NCBI GenBank assembly: GCA_013698285.1
Contig: JACCVE010000476.1
Location: forward strand, 1-11,684
DNA length: 11,684 nt
Source of the DNA: Chloroflexia bacterium
Lineage (GTDB): Bacteria; Chloroflexota; Chloroflexia; Thermomicrobiales; UBA6265
Direction of reading: 5' to 3'
Notes under the pieces: model-generated
Told to the model about the DNA's origin: nothing
Database searches by the model: none
What the model saw: the letters and a program-made list of their open reading frames with translations, nothing else
Made by a program: the position numbers and the translations under genes
Shown here: piece by piece, positions 7,097 to 11,684 of the stretch
How the letters are laid out: each line of letters opens with the position of its first letter
Numbering within the stretch: position 1 is the stretch's first letter

Positions 7097-7125
7097 TTGC
7101 CCCGGGGCCGTCGCTCTGGAACAAT
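7097..7125 (+). promoter_or_regulatory. Candidate promoter for a leaderless LutB-LutA transcript
   Basis: TTGCCC (7097-7102) and AACAAT (7120-7125) are 17 bp apart, each matching four of six consensus bases. The -10 ends only seven bases before the ATG at 7133, so transcription would begin at or next to the start codon and the mRNA would have no leader. This fits the lack of a clear ribosome binding site, as the upstream GGAA is weak. Confidence 0.35.
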
Positions 7126-7132
7126 CCCGGCC

Positions 7133-9436
7133 ATGCACACGACGGACCGGGCGACTCAGCCTAAGACGCCGGCGGCCGGGGCCACGGACGCGGCCCTGCA
7201 CGACCATCCCCGCGACGGCCACGGGGCGGTCCATGACCCGTTCCGGCAGCGGTACGCCACCGCCCTCGCCAACCCGCGCCTGTCCCGTAACCTCACCGCC
7301 TTTCAGCGGTCGTGGCGCGACTCCCGTCGCGACGCCGTGGCCGAGGTCGATTTCGCCGCGTTGCGAGGCCGGCTCAAAGCCGTCAAGACCGACGTCGTGG
7401 CGAACCTCGACCGCTACCTCGACCAGTTCCAGGCGGCCGCCGAGACGGCGGGGGTGACCGTCCACCGCGCCCCGGACGCCGAGGCGGCCGTCGCGATCGT
7501 GCGGGACCTGGCCACCGCCCACGGGGTGCGGGTGATCGCCAAATCGAAGTCGATGGTCAGTGAGGAGATCGACCTCAACCACGCCCTGCTGCCGGCCGGG
7601 ATCGACACGGTCGAGACCGACCTCGGGGAGTGGATCGTCCAATTGCTCGGGGAGCGGCCGAGTCACCTGGTGATGCCCGCGATCCACCTGGCCCGGCAGC
7701 AGGTCGGGGCGGTCTTCACCGAGAAGCTTGGTCGCCCGGTCTCGGCCGACGATGTCGGGGAACAGGTCCGGGTGGCGCGGGACGAACTGCGGGAGGTCTT
7801 CTTCACCGCCGGGATGGGGATCACCGGGGCCAACGCCCTGGTGGCAGAGTCCGGCACCGTGATGATGACCACCAACGAGGGGAACGGTCGCCTCTGCTCG
7901 TCGCTGCCGCCGGTCCACGTCGTGCTGGCCGGGATCGAGAAGCTGGTCCCGACCTTCGAGGACGCGATGACCCAGTTGCGGCTGCTCGGGCGCAGTGCCA
8001 CGGCGCAGCGGCTGACGTCGTACTCGACGTTCATCACCGGCCCGACGCCGGGGCACGCGATGCACCTGGTCCTGCTCGACAACGGGCGGCGGCGGATGGC
8101 GAGCCTGCCGGAGTACCGGGAGGCGCTGCACTGCATCCGCTGCGCGGCCTGCGCCAATGTCTGCCCGCCCTACCGGGAGGTGGGCGGGCACGTCTTCGGT
8201 CACATCTACACCGGGGCGATCGGCCTGGTGGTGACCCCGTTCCACCACGGCCTCGACGCGGCCGCCGGGCCGCAGAGCCTCTGCCTCTCCTGCAATGCCT
8301 GCGAGACCGTCTGCCCGGTCGGCATCCCACTGCCGCGCCAGATCCTGGATGTCCGCCGGATGGTCGTCGAGGCGAAGGGCTTGCCGGTCGCCAAGCGGGC
8401 CGGCCTGGCCCTCTTCGCCCGGCCCCGGGCCTTCGACCTTGCGACGCGGGCCGGGCGGCTGGCCGGGAGACCGCTCACCCGACGCGGCGGGTTCGTCCGC
8501 TCCCGGCGGGTCCCGGTGCTACGCCGCCAGACGCGGTGGCGGAGTTTGCCCGCGTTGGCGCCTGTCCCCCTCCGGGATCGGGAGCGGACCCGGTCCACGG
8601 ACGAGCGGACGAGCCGGCCGCCGGTCGTGCCCAACGGGGCCACCGGGATGTCGGTCGCCCTCTTTCCCGGGTGCCTGACCGACCGCCTCTATCCCGAGCA
8701 GGGTGAGGCCGTGGCGGCCACGCTGCGAGCCCTCGGGGTGCGGGTGACCCTGCCACTGGGCCTGCACTGCTGCGGCCTTCCCGCCAACAACAGCGGCGAC
8801 GTGCCACACGCCGTCCGAATGGCCCGGCAGACGATCGAGACACTCGAGACGACCGGCACGGACACGGTCGTCTCCGGGAGCGCGAGTTGCGTGGCGATGA
8901 TCACCCAGGACTACGCCCACCTGTTCCGCGACGACCTGTCCTGGCTGGCGCGGGCAGAGGCGGTGGCGGCCCGGACGATCGACTTTACCTCGTTCCTGGA
9001 CCGGGTCGCCCGCCTCCCGGCCGGGTCTCTGGCGGCCGGTCCCGGCGAGGGTCCGGGCGAGGCGTTGGCCTACCACGACTCCTGCCAGGGGCTGAACGCC
9101 CTCGGGCTGCGGGCCGAGCCGCGGCGGGTGCTGGGCGAGGTCCTGGGCATCGAGGTCCGCGGCCTGGCCGAGGGGTCGCTCTGCTGCGGCTTCGGCGGGT
9201 CGTTCAGCTTCGACTACCCTGAGGTCGCCGAGCGGTTGATGAATCGCAAGCTGGACGATGCCGAGGCGACCGGGGCGACGACGCTGGTGACCGATAACCA
9301 GGGCTGCATCATGCACCTGCGGGGCGGCTGCGACGCGGCCGGGCGACCGCTGCGCGTCCGCCACCTGGCTGAGGTCGTGGCAGAGCGGTTGGCCGTCATC
9401 GAATCGCGAGGTCCCGCCCCCGAGAATGTGGTGTGA
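7133..9436 (+). CDS. LutB-LutA fusion: LUD, 2x[4Fe-4S] and CCG-domain lactate oxidation protein
   Basis: This 767-residue protein joins the two iron-sulfur subunits of the L-lactate-oxidising Lut complex in the order LutB then LutA. Residues about 60-320 form the LUD domain (VIAKSKSMVSEEI at 134-146, ITGANALVAESGTVMM at 230-245). A bacterial double-cluster ferredoxin segment follows: Cys334, 337, 340, 344 and Cys384, 387, 390, 394, each with a Pro after the last Cys. A basic linker (about 400-505) takes the place of the usual LutB tail. Residues 508-755 are LutA-like with two Cys-rich repeats: FPGC514 with HCCG (546-547), and DSC651 with LCCGFGG (684-688), plus Cys586 and Cys725. These should bind further Fe-S cofactors. 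Separate LutB is about 470 residues and LutA about 240, so both parts are full length. ATG 7133 was chosen over the frame's start at 7097, which would run through the promoter. The stop overlaps the next gene. Confidence 0.9.
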   Translation: MHTTDRATQPKTPAAGATDAALHDHPRDGHGAVHDPFRQRYATALANPRLSRNLTAFQRSWRDSRRDAVAEVDFAALRGRLKAVKTDVVANLDRYLDQFQAAAETAGVTVHRAPDAEAAVAIVRDLATAHGVRVIAKSKSMVSEEIDLNHALLPAGIDTVETDLGEWIVQLLGERPSHLVMPAIHLARQQVGAVFTEKLGRPVSADDVGEQVRVARDELREVFFTAGMGITGANALVAESGTVMMTTNEGNGRLCSSLPPVHVVLAGIEKLVPTFEDAMTQLRLLGRSATAQRLTSYSTFITGPTPGHAMHLVLLDNGRRRMASLPEYREALHCIRCAACANVCPPYREVGGHVFGHIYTGAIGLVVTPFHHGLDAAAGPQSLCLSCNACETVCPVGIPLPRQILDVRRMVVEAKGLPVAKRAGLALFARPRAFDLATRAGRLAGRPLTRRGGFVRSRRVPVLRRQTRWRSLPALAPVPLRDRERTRSTDERTSRPPVVPNGATGMSVALFPGCLTDRLYPEQGEAVAATLRALGVRVTLPLGLHCCGLPANNSGDVPHAVRMARQTIETLETTGTDTVVSGSASCVAMITQDYAHLFRDDLSWLARAEAVAARTIDFTSFLDRVARLPAGSLAAGPGEGPGEALAYHDSCQGLNALGLRAEPRRVLGEVLGIEVRGLAEGSLCCGFGGSFSFDYPEVAERLMNRKLDDAEATGATTLVTDNQGCIMHLRGGCDAAGRPLRVRHLAEVVAERLAVIESRGPAPENVV

Positions 9437-10471
9437 GCGCCGCGCTCCGGGACCAGTCGATCGCGGCACCGATGCCCCGGTGGCCGTTCGATCTCCCGGA
9501 GCCAGCGCGGCTCGCCCGTGCCGCGCTGGCGAACTACGTGGTGGATGTCCGCACCGTGGAGCGAGTCCCGGGCGGATACAACGCCGTTTTCGCCGTGCGG
9601 TCGGCCGCCGGGGACCGGAACGCTCTCCGGCTGCACGTCCCGGGGGCGCGGACCGCCGACGAGGTCGGCCTGGAGATGGCCTGGCTGGCGGCGCTCGCCG
9701 CCGAAACGGAGGTCGGGGCGCCGGAGCCGCTGGTGAGCCGGGAAGGCGACCTTTTGAACACGGTGACGGGGCTGGGAGGGGAGTCGCTGAACGCGACGGT
9801 CGTCTCCTGGCTCCCGGGTGGCCCCTTCGCGGACGCGGTGACCCCGGGGCAGGTCGAGCGGGCCGGGGAGATGCTGACCAGGCTGCACCTGCACGCGGAG
9901 ACATGGGATCGGGACGGCACGGTCGGGTTGCGACTCGATGTGGTCTGGCCGTTCGGCGCCCCGTCATGGCTCCTCGACCCGACGTTGGCGGGGCCGCTGG
10001 ACGACGCGGCGAGGGCGACCATCGCCGGGACGGCGGCCCGGGTCGGCGTCGAGGTGGCCGCCCTCTATGCCGGCCCGAACTGCCCCGCGCGATCCATGCC
10101 GATGCCCACCTGGGAAAGTCACGGTGGACGCGGGCCGGGTCCGGCCGCTGGACTTCGACGATTGTTGCCGGGGCTATCCGGTCCAGGACCTCGCCGTGAC
10201 CCTCTCGTCGCTGGAGCGCCGTGCGGCGGCCACCGACGAATCGGTGGTGGGGGTGAGGGAATGCCCGCGGCAGGGGTACCGCCGGGTTCGGCCTTGGCCG
10301 TCCGAAGGCGGGGGGCGGATCGCGCCATTCGTGGCGGCCCGGCTGGTGGCGGGGTCAGGATACTCGCTGATGCACGCCCACGAGCCGCTCCTTCCCGGAG
10401 CCCCGGACCGGGTTGGTCTCGACGTGGCGTGGTTGCGGCGGTGGCTCGACGGCGAGGTCCGTGATGATTGA
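9433..10471 (+). pseudogene. APH-fold phosphotransferase gene with two frameshifts
   Basis: The frame from GTG 9433, which overlaps the upstream stop (GTGA), encodes an aminoglycoside phosphotransferase/choline kinase-fold N-lobe: nucleotide loop GGYNAVFAV (47-55), ALRLHVPG (64-71) and Glu81. Near 10077 the protein-like reading passes to a second frame that gives ELPRAIHADAHLGK (the Brenner motif HxDxxxxN), and near 10117 to a third that gives VTVDAGRVRPLDFDDCC and the rest to the TGA at 10469-10471. One missing base at each place would restore a normal protein of about 345 residues, and the second would also turn Lys into the catalytic Asn. The repaired gene would be a small-molecule kinase (substrate unknown). 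As written it cannot make a kinase. Either it is a young pseudogene or the reads lost bases in GC-rich runs. Confidence 0.85.
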
Positions 10472-11003
10472 GCGTGAGAGTCCGTCCGTCTGGCTCATTA
10501 GCGGCATCCCGGGCAGCGGCAAGACGACGACGGCCCGGCGGCTGGCCGCGCGGCTGCCGGCTGCCGCCCACATCGAGGGGGACCGCCTGCAGGAATGGGT
10601 CATCAGCGGCGGCGTGATGCCGGGCGAGGAGTCTCAGCAGGAGGCGGACCGGCAACTGGCCCTCTGCCGGGCCCAACAATGCCGCCTGGCGGATGGCTAT
10701 TGCCAGGCCGGGTTCGTCACCGTGATCGACTTCGTGATCGTATCGCGGTCCCAACTTGGAGAGTACCTGGCGGCGCTGTCTCGATGGCCGATCGGGTTGG
10801 TCGTCCTGGCGCCCGATCCACGGGTGGCGCTGGCGCGGGATGGCGCCCGGGCGGAGAAGCGGGTCGCGCACCACTGGGCGCACCTCGACCCCGTCATGCG
10901 GCGCGAGTTGGCCGGGCCGGGACTCTGGATCGACAACGCGGCATTGACGCCGGATGAGACGGTCGATGCGATCCTGGCTGGATGGGACCGGGCGTTGCTG
11001 TAG
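10464..11003 (+). CDS. P-loop NTPase/kinase (AAA_33-like)
   Basis: This 179-residue protein begins with a Walker A motif GIPGSGKTT (residues 14-22), followed by EGDRLQEW (38-45) and a Walker B-like VTVIDFVIV (86-94). It resembles small P-loop phosphotransferases of the AAA_33/chloramphenicol phosphotransferase-like group, which transfer phosphate to small molecules; AEKRVAHHW (130-138) could belong to the lid region. Substrate is unknown. The ATG at 10464 follows GAGG at 10454-10457 with six bases between and overlaps the stop of the APH-type gene by eight bases, so translation is probably coupled. A longer start (10413) would add residues that do not fit the family. It closes the fusion-APH-kinase operon. 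The break upstream may reduce its coupling. Confidence 0.8.
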   Translation: MIERESPSVWLISGIPGSGKTTTARRLAARLPAAAHIEGDRLQEWVISGGVMPGEESQQEADRQLALCRAQQCRLADGYCQAGFVTVIDFVIVSRSQLGEYLAALSRWPIGLVVLAPDPRVALARDGARAEKRVAHHWAHLDPVMRRELAGPGLWIDNAALTPDETVDAILAGWDRALL

Positions 11004-11061
11004 ACCGGCGGCATCTCCAGTGACCACCGCTGATCGTTCGCGCCGGCGGGTTCCGGCCCGT

Positions 11062-11090
11062 TTGGCAAGGCTGGGCTGGTCCCGTAGGAT
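11062..11090 (+). promoter_or_regulatory. Strong candidate promoter of the FAH-family gene
   Basis: TTGGCA (11062-11067), 17 bp, and TAGGAT (11085-11090) match sigma-70 consensus at five and four of six bases. Transcription would start near 11097, giving a leader of about 115 bases before GTG 11212. The 208 bp after the kinase gene hold this promoter and otherwise show no gene. Confidence 0.55.
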
Positions 11091-11211
11091 GGCGGCGTTC
11101 ACGAGGAGTCGCAGGGGAGGCTCGTCCGCGGGGGCGTGATCCCGTCGGCGAGCCGCGCTGGGCACGCGGGATGATGTCGCCGGGCCGGAGTTCGAACGGG
11201 AGGAACATCGC

Positions 11212-11684
11212 GTGCCACTGTGCGTCTATGAATCTAGTGCTGGCGAGCCGGCGCGGCTCGGCCTGCTCGCGGGCGACCACGTCCTCGACCTCGGGGAAGG
11301 GGGCGGGCCCGCCACCCTGGCCGAGGCCCTGACGATGCCCGCCGCCGAGCTTCGGGACCGGCTGGATACCCTCGTGGCGAAGGGGCCCGGTGGCCTGCCC
11401 CTCGGTTCGGTTCGGCTCCTGGCCCCGATCGACCGGCAGGAAGTGTGGGCCGCCGGGGTGACCTACCTACGGTCGCGCGACGCCCGGATGGAGGAGTCGA
11501 CCGAGCAGGACGTCTACCAGCGGGTCTACGACGCCGAGCGGCCGGAGGTGTTCCTGAAGGCGACGCCGGGCCGGGGGGCGGGCCCGGGCGAGCCGGTCGC
11601 GATCCGGGGCGACTCGACCTGGGACGTGCCGGAGCCCGAGCTGGTGCTGGTGTTGAACCGGGACGGCGAGACGGTCGGCTACAC
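11212..11684 (+). CDS. Fumarylacetoacetate hydrolase-family protein (5' part)
   Basis: The first 157 residues are visible and the gene runs off the window. It starts at GTG 11212 seven bases after GGGAGGA (11198-11204). The N-terminal domain covers about 1-75, and the catalytic domain then begins with EVWAAGVTYLRSRDARMEES (78-97). The segment PEVFLKATPG and the later STWDVPEPELVLVLN carry the metal-binding Glu-x-Glu (Glu141 and Glu143). The family contains fumarylacetoacetases and decarboxylating or hydrating enzymes that act on oxo-acids with Mg2+, so the substrate cannot be told from this fragment. It lies after the lactate-oxidation operon but has its own promoter. Confidence 0.9.
   Translation, partial: MPLCVYESSAGEPARLGLLAGDHVLDLGEGGGPATLAEALTMPAAELRDRLDTLVAKGPGGLPLGSVRLLAPIDRQEVWAAGVTYLRSRDARMEESTEQDVYQRVYDAERPEVFLKATPGRGAGPGEPVAIRGDSTWDVPEPELVLVLNRDGETVGY

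Noticed and set aside
6896..8248. 450-residue minus-strand frame
   Set aside because: It is antisense to the LutB-LutA fusion, with Arg/Gly/Pro-rich composition typical of GC shadow frames and no domain.
8519..9967. 482-residue minus-strand frame
   Set aside because: It is antisense to the LutA half and the APH-type gene, with shadow-like composition.
10119..11165. 348-residue minus-strand frame
   Set aside because: It is antisense to the kinase genes, whose Walker A and DFDD motifs are clear on the plus strand.
11188..11204. GTTCGAAC resembling a tRNA T-loop
   Set aside because: No acceptor, anticodon or D-arm could be folded around it, and it abuts the ribosome binding site of the FAH-family gene.

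Overview
The window is high-GC DNA with GTG starts, strong GGAG-type ribosome binding sites and tight gene overlaps. The gene mix is a LutB-LutA fusion, a DUF2171 protein, a DinB/DUF664 protein, a twin-arginine-exported M23 peptidase and a fumarylacetoacetate hydrolase-family protein. This suits a soil- or thermal-type bacterium such as a Chloroflexota (Thermomicrobia-like) or actinobacterial lineage. The taxonomic call is an inference from gene content and composition, not a match to a known genome.

Layout. Positions 1-1051 (+) hold the 3' end of an unrecognised gene coupled through a GTGA overlap to a LutC-type LUD protein. A DinB/DUF664 protein follows at 1200-1712 (+). The stretch 1713-2824 has lower GC and no convincing gene; it holds a possible broken small membrane protein and a perfect 21-bp tandem duplication. 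On the minus strand are a secreted M23 peptidase with an SH3-like tail (2825-3829), a DUF2171 protein (4464-4703) and an NAD-dependent epimerase/dehydratase (4999-5862). Between the first two lies a coding-like but interrupted plus-strand stretch (3912 to about 4400). A 552-bp divergent region (5863-6414) carries three 11-bp direct repeats, a gene-fragment-like reading frame and a good promoter. It leads to a membrane-anchored Mrr-type nuclease (6415-7026, +).

The right third is one plus-strand operon: a 767-residue LutB-LutA fusion (7133-9436), an APH-fold small-molecule kinase gene broken by two single-base shifts (9433-10471), and a P-loop NTPase/kinase (10464-11003). All three overlap their neighbours. 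A separate promoter (11062-11090) then drives a fumarylacetoacetate hydrolase-family gene that runs off the end.

The LutB-LutA fusion and the distant LutC together supply all the domains of the LutABC lactate-oxidation complex, which converts L-lactate to pyruvate, but split between two loci about 6 kb apart. The most interesting points are this fused and split organisation, the two overlapping kinase-type genes attached to the fusion, and several apparent single-base deletions. Those deletions reflect either gene decay or consensus errors in the sequence. I saw no tRNA, rRNA, CRISPR array, insertion sequence or convincing intrinsic terminator.
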